A stretch of DNA of 64,000 bases from Streptomyces lanatus (GCF_014655715.1 NZ_BNBM01000019.1:159441-223440), one strand, 5' to 3'. Shown: positions 34,200 through 46,962, counted from the stretch's first letter. Notes: a model not told the origin generated them from the sequence alone. Numbers and translations are program-made.

Positions 34200-37100
34200 T
34201 TACGTGTGCGTCCGCAGCAGCGTCCGCATCGTGCGCATCGCCACCGACAGGTTGGCCAGGTCGAAGGCGTCCGACCCGCGGATCTCCTCCAGGGTCGTGC
34301 GCGCCCGGCCGAGGATCGCACCGTTCTTCTTCTCCCACACGGTGAAGCGCTGCTCGGGCGTCGCGGTGCCGTTGCCGGCGGCCAGGACGTCCGAGGTCAG
34401 GGCCGCGTGGGCGGCGTAGAGGTCCTCGCGGATGGAGGCGCGGGCCATGGACTGCCAGCGGTCGGAGCGCGGCAGCTCGATGATGCGGTCCATCAGCTGG
34501 GTGATGTGCAGCCGGTCGGCGAGGTCGTAGTAGACCTCGGCGACGTCCATCGGGTCCTTGCCCATGCGGTCGGCCACCGAGACGATGTCGAGCGTCGGGA
34601 AGGCGGAGGAGAACCCGGCGACCCGCGTGGCGAGTTCGACGGGGACACCGGCCGCGGTCAGCTCGTCGTGGATCTGCTGGTACCAGTCCAGGTCCGCGCC
34701 GCGCAGCAGCTTCGGCAGCTCCGACCACACCTGCTCGACCCGGTCGGCGAAGAAGTCGACCGTCTCGGCGAGCTGGAGCGGCTGCTGCCGGTTGTTGAGC
34801 AGCCAGCGCGTGCCGCGCTCGACGAGGCGGCGCGAGTGCAGCCGGATCCGGGTCTGTACGGCGGCCTCGACCCGGTTGTCGAGCGCCTCGACCGCGTCCC
34901 ACACCTCCGCCGAGCGGAAGATCGCGCGGGCCACGGTCTGCGCCCTGACGATCTCCTCGAGGGAGGCACCGGTCTCCTCGCGCAGCCGGTGCAGATACGT
35001 CGTACCGCCCGTGTTGACCGTGTCGTTGACCAGCACGGTCGTGGTGATCTCACGGCGCAGCGGGTGGCTGACGAGGAACTCCGGGAACTGCTCGCGCAGC
35101 TTGGTCGGGAAGTACGCGTGCAGCAGGGTGCTCAGATACGGGTCGTCCGGCAGCGTGGTGTGCAGCAGCTCCTCGGCGACCGTGATCTTCGTGTACGCCA
35201 TGAGGACGGCCGTCTCCGGGCCGGTGAGGCCGTGGTCGGCGCCGAGGCGTTCGCGGATCTGGCGGTCGGTGGGCAGGAACTCCAGGGCACGGTCCAGGTG
35301 CCCCTCCCTGACCATGTGCTTCATGAAGCGCTGCTGGGCGTGGAGCATGGCGCTGGACTGGGCGAGGGCGTTGGCGATCGCCGTGTTCTGCGCGTAGTTG
35401 TTGCGCAGGACGAGCCGGCCGACCTCGTCGGTCATCTCGGCGAGCAGCTTGTTGCGCTGCTTGACGGTCATGTCGCCCTCGGCGACCAGCCCGTTGAGCA
35501 GGATCTTGATGTTCACCTCGTGGTCGGAGGTGTCCACGCCCGCGCTGTTGTCGATGGCATCGGTGTTGATCTTGCCGCCGTGCCGCGCGAACTCGATCCG
35601 GCCCAGCTGGGTCAGCCCGAGGTTGCCGCCCTCGCCGACGACCTTGACCCGCAGGTCGGCGCCGTCGACGCGGATGGCGTCGTTGGCCTTGTCGCCGACG
35701 TCGGCGTTGGACTCGGTGGAGGCCTTCACATACGTACCGATGCCGCCGTTCCACAGCAGGTCCACCGGCGACTGGAGGATGGCCTTCATCAGGTCGGCCG
35801 GGGTCATCTTGGTGACCTTGCCCTCGATGCCGAGAGCCTCGCGGATGTGCGCGTTGACCGGGATGGCCTTGGCGCTGCGCGGGAAGACACCGCCACCGGC
35901 CGAGATCAGCTCGGTGTCGTAGTCCGCCCAGCTGGAGCGGGGCAGCTCGAAGACGCGGCGGCGCTCGGCGTAGGAGGTGGCCGCGTCGGGGTTCGGGTCG
36001 ATGAAGATGTGCCGGTGGTCGAAGGCGGCGACCAGGCGGATGTGCTCGCTGAGCAGCATGCCGTTGCCGAACACGTCACCGGACATGTCGCCGATGCCGA
36101 CGACCGTGAAGTCCTCGCTCTGCGTGTCCACGCCCAGCTCACGGAAGTGCCGCTTGACGGACTCCCAGGCGCCGCGGGCGGTGATGCCCATGCCCTTGTG
36201 GTCGTAACCGGCCGAGCCGCCGGAGGCGAAGGCGTCACCGAGCCAGAAGTTGTACTGCTCGGCGACCCCGTTGGCGATGTCGGAGAAGGTCGCGGTGCCC
36301 TTGTCGGCGGCGACGACGAGGTAGGTGTCGTCCTCGTCGTGCCGTACGACGTCGGCGGGCGGCACGACATCGCCGGCCACCATGTTGTCGGTGATGTCGA
36401 GCAGCGCCGAGATGAAGGTCTTGTAGCTCCTGATGCCCTCCGCGAGCCATGCGTCCCGGTCCACGCTCGGGTCGGGCAGCTGCTTGGCGACGAAGCCGCC
36501 CTTGGCGCCGACCGGCACGATGACGGTGTTCTTCACCATCTGCGCCTTGACCAGGCCGAGGATCTCGGTACGGAAGTCCTCACGCCGGTCGGACCAGCGC
36601 AGACCACCGCGCGCGACCTTGCCGAAGCGCAGGTGGACGCCCTCGACGCGGGGCGAGTAGACCCAGATCTCGAACGCGGGGCGGGGCGCGGGCAGGTCGG
36701 GGATGGCCTGCGGGTCGAACTTCATGGAGACGTAGTCGTGCGGGTGACCGCCCGCGGCCTCCTGGAAGAAATTGGTCCGCAGCGTCGCCTTGATCACGGT
36801 GAGGAAGGACCGCAGGATCCGGTCCTCATCCAGGCTCGCGACCTGGTCGAGCGCCGCGTCGACCTCTTCGAACAACGCGTCCACGATCTCGTGTCCGGCA
36901 CGCTGCCGGTCGGGCGACATCCGCGCCTCGAAGAGCGAGACGAGCAGCCGGGTGGTGTGGACGTTGTTACGGAGGGTGTCCTCCATGTAGTCCTGGCTGA
37001 AGGTGGAGCCGGCCTGGCGCAGGTACTTCGCGTACGCCCGCAGCACCATCGCCTGCCGCCAGGTGAGCCCGGCGCCCAGCACGAGGGCGTTGAAGCCGTC

Positions 37101-39134
37101 GTTCTCCGCCTTGCCGGTCCAGGTGGCGGCGAACGCCTCCGAGAACCGCTCACGCGCGTCGTCGCCGAGATAGTCGGCGCCCGCCGCCTTGGGCATGCGC
37201 AGACCGAAGTCGTAGATCCAGGCGACACTGCGGTCGGAGCAGCGCAGTTCGTACGGCCGCTCGTCCACGACCTCGACGCCGAGGCGGCTGAGGACGGGCA
37301 GGACGGCGGACAGGGATACGGCCGCACCCTTGCGGTAGATCTTGAAACGGCGCTCCTCGGGCGCGGCGCCGACCGGCTCGTACAGGCTCAGCGAGAAGTT
37401 GTCGTCCTCGGTGAGCTGCTCGATGTGGACGAGGTCGGCGACCGCGGAGCGCGGGGTGTGGTCGGCCTTGTAGCCCTCGGGGAAGGCGTTGCCGTAGCGG
37501 CGCAGCAGTTCGGCGGCGTGCTCCTCGCCGAGCTCGGCGTTGAGGGCGTCGGCGAAACCGTCGGCCCAGGACCGGGCGGCCTCGACCAGCCGCGCCTCGA
37601 TCCGGTCCTTGTCGCTGTCGCTGAGCTGCGGCAGCTCGGTGCCCTGCGGGACCCGGACGACGAAGTGCAGCCGGGACAGGATCGACTCGGTGTTCCAGGC
37701 GGTGAAGTCGACGCTGATGCCGTCGAGCTCCTCCTTCAGGATGTCGATGATCCGCAGCCGTACGCCGGTGGTGTAGCGGTCGCGCGGGAGGTAGACGAGG
37801 GCGGAGTAGTAGCGCCCGTACTCGTCCTGGCGCAGATAGAGCCGCAGCCTGCGACGTTCCTGCAGATACAGAACCGATGTGGCGATCTGCTGCAGCTCGG
37901 CGACCGGCGTCTGGAAGAGCTCGTCGCGCGGGTACGTCTCCAGGATCTGCAGCAGATCGCGCCCGTCGTGGCTGTTGGGCGAGAAGCCGGAGACCTCCAG
38001 CACCTCGTCCACCTTGCGCCGGATGACGGGCACCCGGCGGACGGACTCGGTGTAGGCGGCGGAGGAGAACAGCCCGAGGAACCGCCGCTCCCCGACGACC
38101 TCGCCGTTCTCGTCGAACTTCTTCACCCCGACGTAGTCGAGATACGACGGCCGGTGCACGGTCGCCCGGCTGTTGGCCTTGGTGAGGATGAGGAGCTTGT
38201 GCTCACGCGCCTTGGCACGGGCGTCGGCGGGCAGCCGCTCGAAGGAGGGGCTGACGGGGTGGCTGTCGGTCTCGGAGTGATGCGGATCGGACCGCAGGAT
38301 GCCGAGCCCGGTCCCGGGCACGGCGGCCAGCGAGTCGTCCTCCCGCAGCTCGTACTCACGGAAGCCGAGGAAGGTGAAGTGATCGTCGGCCAGCCAGCGC
38401 AGCAGCTCGCGGGCCTCCTCGAACTCCATGTCGCGCAGATCGGAATGCGGCTCCCGCGGCAGCTCGTCGGCCATCCGCATGGCCAGGTCCCGCATCTTGC
38501 TCCAGTCCTCGACGGCCTCACGGACGTCGGACAGGACACGCAGCAGGTCGGCGGTGATCTGCTTCAGGTCGCCGCGGTCGGTCTCACGGTCGAACTCGAC
38601 ATGGATCCAGGACTCGATGTGGGTGTCGTGCGGCTGGTCCCCGGCGGCGGGCGGCTCGGGGAGCACCTCGATGAGCTTGCCGGTGACGTCGCGGCGGACG
38701 ACGACCTGGGGGTGGATGACGACGTGGATGCCGCGCCCCTGCCGGGTCAGCTCATTGGTCACCGAGTCGACGAGGAAGGGCATGTCGTCGGTGACGACCT
38801 CGACGACGGAGTGGCTGCACGTCCAGCCGTTCTCCTCCACGGTGGGCGTGTGCACCCGCACGTTGGCCGTGCCCTGAGGGCGGTTCTCGGCCAGCCGGTA
38901 GTGGGAGAAAGCGGCTCCGAAGATGTCGACCGGATCGCGGTCGCCGAGGTCCTCCGGGGCGGTGTGCAGGTAGTAGCGCTGGAGGAACGAGAGCACGGTG
39001 TCGTGGTCCGGGGTGCCGGGGCTGCTCTCGTCCGTGGTCCCGGTCGGTAGGTGCCCCCCGACCGGGCTGTTCTCAGCTACCCGGGCGGCCCTGTCGAGCA
39101 ACTCGGCCTTGGCTTCGTCCAGCTTGGTCTGCAT
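34200..39134 (-). CDS. gdhB: NAD-specific glutamate dehydrogenase, 180-kDa class
   Basis: A giant catabolic glutamate dehydrogenase of 1644 residues converting glutamate to 2-oxoglutarate and ammonium with NAD. The class was first described in Streptomyces clavuligerus. The central catalytic part is recognisable (LRWSDRREDFRTEILGLVKAQMVKN, VPVGAKGGFV, GGLRWSDR, and the nucleotide-binding VGIGDMSGDVFGNGML). Long N-terminal ACT-like regulatory segments (residues ~1-700) and a C-terminal helical domain frame it. It starts at ATG 39134 behind AGGAGCCAGAGGACA. The long ACT-containing N-terminus suggests allosteric control by amino acids, as known for the class. Gene length and a single uninterrupted frame show it is intact. 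A very long open frame on the opposite strand is a codon-bias shadow. Confidence 0.96.
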   Translation of the reverse strand: MQTKLDEAKAELLDRAARVAENSPVGGHLPTGTTDESSPGTPDHDTVLSFLQRYYLHTAPEDLGDRDPVDIFGAAFSHYRLAENRPQGTANVRVHTPTVEENGWTCSHSVVEVVTDDMPFLVDSVTNELTRQGRGIHVVIHPQVVVRRDVTGKLIEVLPEPPAAGDQPHDTHIESWIHVEFDRETDRGDLKQITADLLRVLSDVREAVEDWSKMRDLAMRMADELPREPHSDLRDMEFEEARELLRWLADDHFTFLGFREYELREDDSLAAVPGTGLGILRSDPHHSETDSHPVSPSFERLPADARAKAREHKLLILTKANSRATVHRPSYLDYVGVKKFDENGEVVGERRFLGLFSSAAYTESVRRVPVIRRKVDEVLEVSGFSPNSHDGRDLLQILETYPRDELFQTPVAELQQIATSVLYLQERRRLRLYLRQDEYGRYYSALVYLPRDRYTTGVRLRIIDILKEELDGISVDFTAWNTESILSRLHFVVRVPQGTELPQLSDSDKDRIEARLVEAARSWADGFADALNAELGEEHAAELLRRYGNAFPEGYKADHTPRSAVADLVHIEQLTEDDNFSLSLYEPVGAAPEERRFKIYRKGAAVSLSAVLPVLSRLGVEVVDERPYELRCSDRSVAWIYDFGLRMPKAAGADYLGDDARERFSEAFAATWTGKAENDGFNALVLGAGLTWRQAMVLRAYAKYLRQAGSTFSQDYMEDTLRNNVHTTRLLVSLFEARMSPDRQRAGHEIVDALFEEVDAALDQVASLDEDRILRSFLTVIKATLRTNFFQEAAGGHPHDYVSMKFDPQAIPDLPAPRPAFEIWVYSPRVEGVHLRFGKVARGGLRWSDRREDFRTEILGLVKAQMVKNTVIVPVGAKGGFVAKQLPDPSVDRDAWLAEGIRSYKTFISALLDITDNMVAGDVVPPADVVRHDEDDTYLVVAADKGTATFSDIANGVAEQYNFWLGDAFASGGSAGYDHKGMGITARGAWESVKRHFRELGVDTQSEDFTVVGIGDMSGDVFGNGMLLSEHIRLVAAFDHRHIFIDPNPDAATSYAERRRVFELPRSSWADYDTELISAGGGVFPRSAKAIPVNAHIREALGIEGKVTKMTPADLMKAILQSPVDLLWNGGIGTYVKASTESNADVGDKANDAIRVDGADLRVKVVGEGGNLGLTQLGRIEFARHGGKINTDAIDNSAGVDTSDHEVNIKILLNGLVAEGDMTVKQRNKLLAEMTDEVGRLVLRNNYAQNTAIANALAQSSAMLHAQQRFMKHMVREGHLDRALEFLPTDRQIRERLGADHGLTGPETAVLMAYTKITVAEELLHTTLPDDPYLSTLLHAYFPTKLREQFPEFLVSHPLRREITTTVLVNDTVNTGGTTYLHRLREETGASLEEIVRAQTVARAIFRSAEVWDAVEALDNRVEAAVQTRIRLHSRRLVERGTRWLLNNRQQPLQLAETVDFFADRVEQVWSELPKLLRGADLDWYQQIHDELTAAGVPVELATRVAGFSSAFPTLDIVSVADRMGKDPMDVAEVYYDLADRLHITQLMDRIIELPRSDRWQSMARASIREDLYAAHAALTSDVLAAGNGTATPEQRFTVWEKKNGAILGRARTTLEEIRGSDAFDLANLSVAMRTMRTLLRTHT

Positions 39135-39730
39135 TGTCCTCTGGCTCCTGTCGCGCGCCGTTGCGTGACGTTGAAGGAAGTACGGTGTCTTCCCCTCCGG
39201 CGTAACGCCGCGACGCGGGGTGTCCGGTCTGCTTCGACGCTATGCCGCGAGGTGGGATGAGCGGGGTTATATGAGCCAATCTTGAGCTGCCCACGGGATG
39301 TGACGCTGCTCTCTGCGACGCTCGGGCCCAGGGTGCGCACACCCTCCCGGGAGCACGTCCGGCCCCTCCCCGCCCACGAAGACCAGCGACCGCCGCCCGG
39401 CCACGGATGTAGTCCGTGGTCCCCGGGCGCAGGGCAGGGGCAACGATGCCCCCGCGAGCTATCGCGCTGATCACGCCACTAAGGCTATCGCTCCTTACAG
39501 GGCCCCCGTCATGAGCCGTATGTGTACAAAACCAGGGGTGGAACTTTGACGTTCTGCACAGGGGCAAAGGGTGCGGCAAGGGCGTAACTGGCGGGGCCGG
39601 ACACCGAGGGGGAGGGTGGGGTGTGGAGCTGAGCCACGTGCCCACACCAAGAAACCCTGCACGAGCAGCCCTCGACACACGCCCCGTGTCCGAAAACAGG
39701 CCTTGGGCGGGGTGCCGCGGGCTGGGAGGA
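39135..39730. other. Gene-free region upstream of gdhB
   Basis: Nearly 600 bases with no supported gene. It should contain the gdhB promoter on the minus strand. A short inverted repeat CCACGGA/TCCGTGG spans 39401-39419. A GTG at 39623 has a G-rich SD-like run (GGGGGAGGG) and opens a frame into the tandem repeat, but nothing in it resembles a known protein. Confidence 0.5.
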
Positions 39731-40191
39731 GCTGTGCCCGTCGGCGCCCGCTGCACGCCGGGCCTGCGGACGGCTGTGCCGGTCGGCGCCCGCTACGCGC
39801 CGGACCTGCGGACGGCTGTGCCCGTCGGCGCCCGCTGCACGCCGGGCCTGCGGACGGCTGTGCCGGTCGGCGCCCGCTACCTACCGGACTGCGGACGGCT
39901 GTGCCGGTCGGCGCCCGCTGTACGCCGGGCCTACGGACGGCTGTACCGGTCGGTGCCCGCTACCTGCCGGACCTGCGGACGGCTGTGCCCGTCGGCGCCC
40001 GCTGTACGCCGGGCCTGCGGACGGCTATACCGGTCGGTGCCCGCTACCTGCCGGGCCCGCGGACGGCCGTACCGGTCGGCACCCGCTACGCGCCGGACCT
40101 GCGGACGGCCGTGCCCGGTCGGCACCCGCTACAGGCCGCACCTGCGGACGGCTGTGCCCGTCGGCGCCCGCTACCTGCCGGGCCTGCGGGC
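39731..40191. repeat. 42-bp tandem repeat array, about 11 copies
   Basis: Copies begin at 39731, 39773, 39815, 39857, 39898, 39940, 39982, 40024, 40066, 40108 and 40151. The unit is of the form GCTGTGCCCGTCGGCGCCCG followed by a variable TGC-ACG or TAC-CTG block and ending CTGCGGACG. Read in one plus frame the unit gives the 14-mer AVPVGARxxPxLRT. The fourth copy is one base short and the tenth one base long, so copies five to nine fall out of that frame. Many differences between copies are at third positions. It is either a decayed repeat protein or a non-coding minisatellite. It lies between gdhB and a PfpI-family gene. Confidence 0.9.
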
Positions 40192-40802
40192 ACCTTCCGA
40201 CCAGCCCTCGCCACCCACCAGCCATCGAGCACCCGTCCGACCAGCTCCCGCCACACGCCGAGCCTGCGGGCACCCGTCCGATCAGCTCGCACCACGCACT
40301 CAGCCATCGGACAGCCATCCGATCACCTCCCTCCACCCACCAGCCATCGAGCGCCCCTGCCACCCAGCTCTCGCAACACGCTCAGCCCCAGCCGGCAGCC
40401 ACCCACTGGCCCTCGCAACGCACGCCGCCGGCTGGCAGCCGCTCCCTCCAGCCCCTGCAACACCCCCAGCCGACGGACAGCCCCGCCACCTCGCCCCTCC
40501 TCGCCACGCGCGCAGCCTGCGGGCAGTCGTGCCGCTGGGGCGGCACGGGTGGGCGCAGGCGGCACCCCGCAGCGCCGGGCCGCGCGACCCACCCCCGCGC
40601 GGCCCCAACGCCGGTCGCGCGACCCACTCCCGCCTCAGCCGCAACACCGGGCCCGCAACGACCACCACCCGTCGAACCCCGCCTTCCCCCTGGCCACCCC
40701 GATCCGCCCGCCCCCTTGGCAAGCCCCCCACCCCGAGGCACGTTGCCCTATGAGCCAGCCACGCGGAGACACCCACCACGGCCAACAGAGGAGCGCACCG
40801 AC
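40192..40802. other. Pro/His/Arg-rich low-complexity stretch, no supported gene
   Basis: About 600 bases of CCA/CAG/CCG-rich sequence with irregular partial repeats (for example CCACCAGCCATCGAGC at about 40213 and 40336). Several frames stay open simply because of base composition. No ribosome binding site with a conserved product is visible until the PfpI gene. Confidence 0.5.
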
Positions 40803-41369
40803 ATGACAGCGAAGATCCTCATCGTCACCGGCGACGCCGCGGAGTCCCTGGAGGTCCTCTACCCCTACCAGCGCCTCCGCGAAGAGGGCTACGACGTGCA
40901 CATCGCGGCCCCCACCCGCAAGAAGCTCCAGTTCGTCGTCCACGACTTCGAACCCGGCTTCGACACGTACACCGAGAAACCCGGCTACACCTGGCCCGCC
41001 GACCTGGCCTTCTCCGAGGTGGACCCCGGCGCCTACGCCGCCATCGTCATCCCCGGCGGCCGAGCGCCCGAATACCTCCGCAACGACCCCGAGCTCCGCA
41101 AGATCCTCAAGTCGTTCTTCGACTCCGACAAGCCCGTCGCCCAGATCTGCCACGGCCCCCTGCTCACCGCCGCGACCGATAGCCTCCGCGGCCGCCGCGT
41201 CACGGCGTACCCCGCCCTGGAACTGGACATGCAGGCAGCCGGCGCCACCTTCCAGGACGCCGAGGCGGTCGTCGACGGCACGCTGGTCTCGTCCCGCGCC
41301 TGGCCGGATCACTCGGCATGGATGAGGGAGTTCCTGACGATCCTGCGCGCGAAGGCACCGGTGACCTGA
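40803..41369 (+). CDS. DJ-1/PfpI family protein
   Basis: A 188-residue cytoplasmic protein of the DJ-1/PfpI superfamily, which includes glyoxalase III/deglycase-type and chaperone-like stress enzymes. The nucleophile elbow cysteine is in AQICHGPLLTAA, preceded by the IVIPGGRAPEYLR oxyanion region, with the N-terminal strand KILIVTGDAAESLEVLYPYQ. Canonical PfpI proteins carry the same GGRAPEYLR and CHGP motifs. It starts at ATG 40803 with GAGGAG upstream. The actual reaction cannot be told from sequence. Confidence 0.92.
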   Translation: MTAKILIVTGDAAESLEVLYPYQRLREEGYDVHIAAPTRKKLQFVVHDFEPGFDTYTEKPGYTWPADLAFSEVDPGAYAAIVIPGGRAPEYLRNDPELRKILKSFFDSDKPVAQICHGPLLTAATDSLRGRRVTAYPALELDMQAAGATFQDAEAVVDGTLVSSRAWPDHSAWMREFLTILRAKAPVT

Positions 41370-41444
41370 CCACGGCGAACGACAGGACACGGCGCGGCGT
41401 ACAGGGCGCCGCGCCCCACACACCCCCAGGCGCCCGGCCGCGCC

Positions 41445-42110
41445 CTACGCAGCCAACCGCTCCGCCTCCGCAACCGCCTCCCCCAAGGTGTCCACCACCG
41501 GCACCCCCGCTTCCTCAAGGCTCGCCCGACTGTGCGACCCCCCGGTGTAGAGCACGGCCCGCGCCCCCACATGCAACGCCGCCACCGCGTCATCGGCGGC
41601 GTCCCCGATCACCACGGTACGAGCGGGATCCACACTCACCAGCGCCTCGAGGTGCCGCACCATGTGCTCGGCCTTGCTGCCCCCGGACGGCCCGGTCCGC
41701 CCGTCGACCCGTATGAAGTGCTCCTCGATCCCGAACCCCCGCACCAACGGCACGAGTTCGTCATGCACATACATGCTGAGGATCGACTGGCTGCGCCCCG
41801 CCGACCGCCACCGCGAGAGCAGCTCGCCCGCGCCCTCGGTGAGCCCGCATCTCACCCGGTGCTCGGCGTAGTACCGATGGAAGGTCTCGTCCATGACGAC
41901 CCACTCGGCATCCGTCGGCAGCCGCCCCAGCAACCGCTCGTAGAACTTCGGCACCGGCACGCAGTACAGCGCCCGATACCGCTCCATCGTGATCGGTTCG
42001 AGCCCCAGCTCGCCGAACGCCGCGTTCGTCGCGCCGATGATCGCGTCATTGTCCTGGAACAGCGTGCCGTTCCAGTCCCAGACGATGTGCGCCCCTACCT
42101 GCTTCCCCAT
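41445..42110 (-). CDS. HAD-family hydrolase with variant DxN motif
   Basis: A 221-residue haloacid-dehalogenase-fold protein, phosphoglycolate-phosphatase-like. Motif I reads VWDWNGTLF, with nucleophile Asp12 but Asn14 where the general acid/base aspartate of DxDGT normally sits. Motif II (SILSMY), the motif III lysine (GGSKAEHM) and motif IV (VIGDAADD) are present. Substitution of the second Asp usually lowers phosphatase activity, so the protein may have a slow or altered phosphotransfer role; similar DWNGT proteins occur across actinobacteria (from memory). I start at ATG 42110 (MGKQVGAHIVWD); no good binding site is seen. It lies downstream of the 42190 gene on the same strand. Confidence 0.88.
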   Translation of the reverse strand: MGKQVGAHIVWDWNGTLFQDNDAIIGATNAAFGELGLEPITMERYRALYCVPVPKFYERLLGRLPTDAEWVVMDETFHRYYAEHRVRCGLTEGAGELLSRWRSAGRSQSILSMYVHDELVPLVRGFGIEEHFIRVDGRTGPSGGSKAEHMVRHLEALVSVDPARTVVIGDAADDAVAALHVGARAVLYTGGSHSRASLEEAGVPVVDTLGEAVAEAERLAA

Positions 42111-42189
42111 GCCAAAAACCGTACCCGCCCCCACTGACAATCAAGAGAGCAGCAGGCCACAGCAGGTACGAAACCCAGAAACGTCGGGT

Positions 42190-42705
42190 TCAGTCCCCCA
42201 GCCCCACCAGGTTCGGGATCTCCTGCGTGGCGTACCACAGCAGCTCATGGTCCTCGGCCCCGTCCACGACGAACTGCGCGTCGTCGTCCCCACCGTCCGC
42301 CGCCCCCAGCGCCTCGGCCGCAGCCGCCACGTCCGCCTCCGCGTCACCCGCGTCGACATGCACGGCCGCCGCCTTGGCCAGCGCCACGCCCCCGGCGATC
42401 CGCACCTCACCCAACGCCGCCGGATCCAGCCCGCGGTCGGGGTCGGCGACGGCCGCCCCGTCGGGCACATCCACGGCGACCACGACCCGGCGCCGCACCG
42501 CACCCGCATCGGCCGCGACCAGCCGCAGCGAGGCCAGCGCGGCCCGGTTCAGCGCCGCGTACTCCAACTCCTCGATGTCGTCGGAGAGATACCACTCGCG
42601 CAACGCGGGCGTGACGGCGTACGCGACAAGCGGCCCCGCCCCCAGCTCACCCGTCTTGTACGCCTCGGCGAGACCGGGGAGCGTCAGGGGGACGTAGACG
42701 CGCAT
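42190..42705 (-). CDS. Conserved actinobacterial hypothetical protein (DUF6912-like)
   Basis: A 171-residue soluble protein starting MRVYVPLTLPGLAEAYKTGELG and ending with acidic and hydrophobic segments (DDAQFVVDGAEDHELLWYATQEIPNLVGL). I recognise it as the conserved actinobacterial family near secA annotated as DUF6912 (from memory). No catalytic motif is evident; the middle is rich in Ala, Val and Asp. It shares strand with the HAD gene 79 bp downstream and is divergent from the Rv3235-family gene. Confidence 0.8.
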   Translation of the reverse strand: MRVYVPLTLPGLAEAYKTGELGAGPLVAYAVTPALREWYLSDDIEELEYAALNRAALASLRLVAADAGAVRRRVVVAVDVPDGAAVADPDRGLDPAALGEVRIAGGVALAKAAAVHVDAGDAEADVAAAAEALGAADGGDDDAQFVVDGAEDHELLWYATQEIPNLVGLGD

Positions 42706-43034
42706 GACTGACCGCTTTCGTGTTCGTAAGGCTCCGCGACAACCCGGAGAGGGCGGGGTCCCGCACCTCCCGGAGGGCCTTCAGGATACGTGCGCGTGTC
42801 CCCTTTCGAGTCCCCACCACCACCCCCCAGGGCGTCCACTCCGGTCCACGAACTCACCCGGTGCTCCCTTGCGGTTACGGCCCCTCCCGCCCGCCGATCA
42901 CCCGGATAAGTGAAGATTCCAGCCGCCCGACTTGCGCTCCCGCTTTCTTGGTGCATGTCCCCAAAGCCCCGTACAAGATCACCCACCAGGAAGTTACTGC
43001 CCGGTATCTCCCGGGCCCGCCGAACGGGGACCCC
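42706..43034. other. Divergent intergenic region
   Basis: A 329-base region between the DUF6912-like gene (minus) and the Rv3235-family gene (plus). It should hold both promoters. I see no convincing hairpin or coding sequence; the plus-strand frame open from 42720 lacks conserved residues before 43035. Confidence 0.5.
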
Positions 43035-43637
43035 ATGCACAAGGTCATGACGAGGACACAGCACCGCCCCGGCACCCGCCCACCGACCCGCCGCGACTCC
43101 CGCCGCCCAGCCGGAACCCCGCCCCGCACACCGAGCGGCGGCCCCTCCCGTACGACATCCCCCGGCGCCCGCCCACCGCGCCCACCGCACCCGACGGGAA
43201 CCCACCCCCGCACAACCCCCACCGACACCCGCCCACCGACGCACACCCCGCACACCCCTCCAGGCGAAGCCGCCGTCCGCCGGACCGCCGTCCCGCACCC
43301 CCGCCCCACCGACGTCTTCGCCGACCGCCTCCTCCAGGTCCTCAGCGGCCAACGCCCCGTCCACTCGATGCTCCGCCACACCGCCGGCCGCGCCTACGAC
43401 GAACTCGCCTGGCTCGCCGAACGCGGCCCCCTGCGCACCCGCGGCACCCGCCCCGTGGTCCGCGACATCGGCTACTTCGAGCCCCGCCCGGGCGCCATCG
43501 AGGCCTTCGCCCGCATCGGCGCCGGCGACCAGCTGCGCGCCATGGCATTCCGCCTGGAACAGGCCGCCGACCTCCGCTGGCGCTGCACGGCGGTGGAACT
43601 GGGCGGCCCCCGCAGGCCTCGCACCAGCGACGACTGA
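43035..43637 (+). CDS. Rv3235-family protein
   Basis: A ~200-residue protein with a long disordered N-terminus (about 1-90, mostly Pro, Thr, Arg, His) and a conserved C-terminal domain (FADRLLQVLSGQRPVHSMLRHTAGRAYDELAWLAER... RALEQ-type helix... DLRWRCTAVELGGP). This matches the small Rv3235 family that lies next to secA in actinobacteria. The function is not established. ATG 43035 has GGGGA close by; ATG 43047 is also possible. It converges on secA, with a hairpin between. Confidence 0.82.
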   Translation: MHKVMTRTQHRPGTRPPTRRDSRRPAGTPPRTPSGGPSRTTSPGARPPRPPHPTGTHPRTTPTDTRPPTHTPHTPPGEAAVRRTAVPHPRPTDVFADRLLQVLSGQRPVHSMLRHTAGRAYDELAWLAERGPLRTRGTRPVVRDIGYFEPRPGAIEAFARIGAGDQLRAMAFRLEQAADLRWRCTAVELGGPRRPRTSDD

Positions 43638-43732
43638 CAGCCCGGCACAGGGCGCGCCCGACCAAGGGGCTCACAGCCCGCTACAGGGCCCGCCACGCCC
43701 CACCCAAGCCCCTACAAACGCCACTCAACGGC

Positions 43733-43768
43733 GAAGGGCCGGACCCCCGCTAGGGAGACCGGCCCTTC
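43733..43768. terminator. Bidirectional terminator between secA and the Rv3235-family gene
   Basis: GAAGGGCCGG (43733-43742) pairs with CCGGCCCTTC (43759-43768). It lies 74 bases past the secA stop and 96 past the convergent gene. Confidence 0.8.
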
Positions 43769-43841
43769 CAACCGCTATACCGACGGCTGCGATCACCGTC
43801 ACCGCCTACTCAACGGCGCTGCGGCATCCAACCACCCGGCG

Positions 43842-46691
<2,850 letters not shown>

Positions 46692-46962
46692 GGGGGTTGG
46701 TCTCCTTGCCGGTCGGGCCTGGGACGGTCGGTTTCCATTTGACTTGACTGAGCAACGGCCATCGTATGCGAGGACCCCGCCGTGCCGGGAGCCTGCCGGG
46801 GGCGCAGAGCGTCCGCTGCTTCAAATCTCCGTCAAAGGGGACAACGGACGGGGGTCGCGGATGGTGCCGCGTTCCACCCATGAATTGTGCGAAACGCGAT
46901 CGCCCGCTCACCCACCGCATAAACGTTGGCGCTTGCACCGAACCCACGAGGAGAATCGGTCG

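Noticed and set aside
34188..39050. A 1620-residue open frame on the plus strand across the glutamate dehydrogenase gene
   Set aside because: It is a codon-bias shadow of gdhB: it mirrors the gene's length, lacks any recognisable domain, and the opposite frame encodes a clear 180-kDa GDH.
39731..40191. A CRISPR array
   Set aside because: Units are contiguous with no unique spacers, the period is 42 bp throughout, and no cas genes are present.
39623..40753. A protein-coding gene starting at GTG 39623 behind a G-rich SD-like run and covering the 42-bp repeats
   Set aside because: The product is not recognisable, the 14-residue unit is out of frame in copies five to nine, and two other frames are equally open. 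It is reported as a repeat instead.
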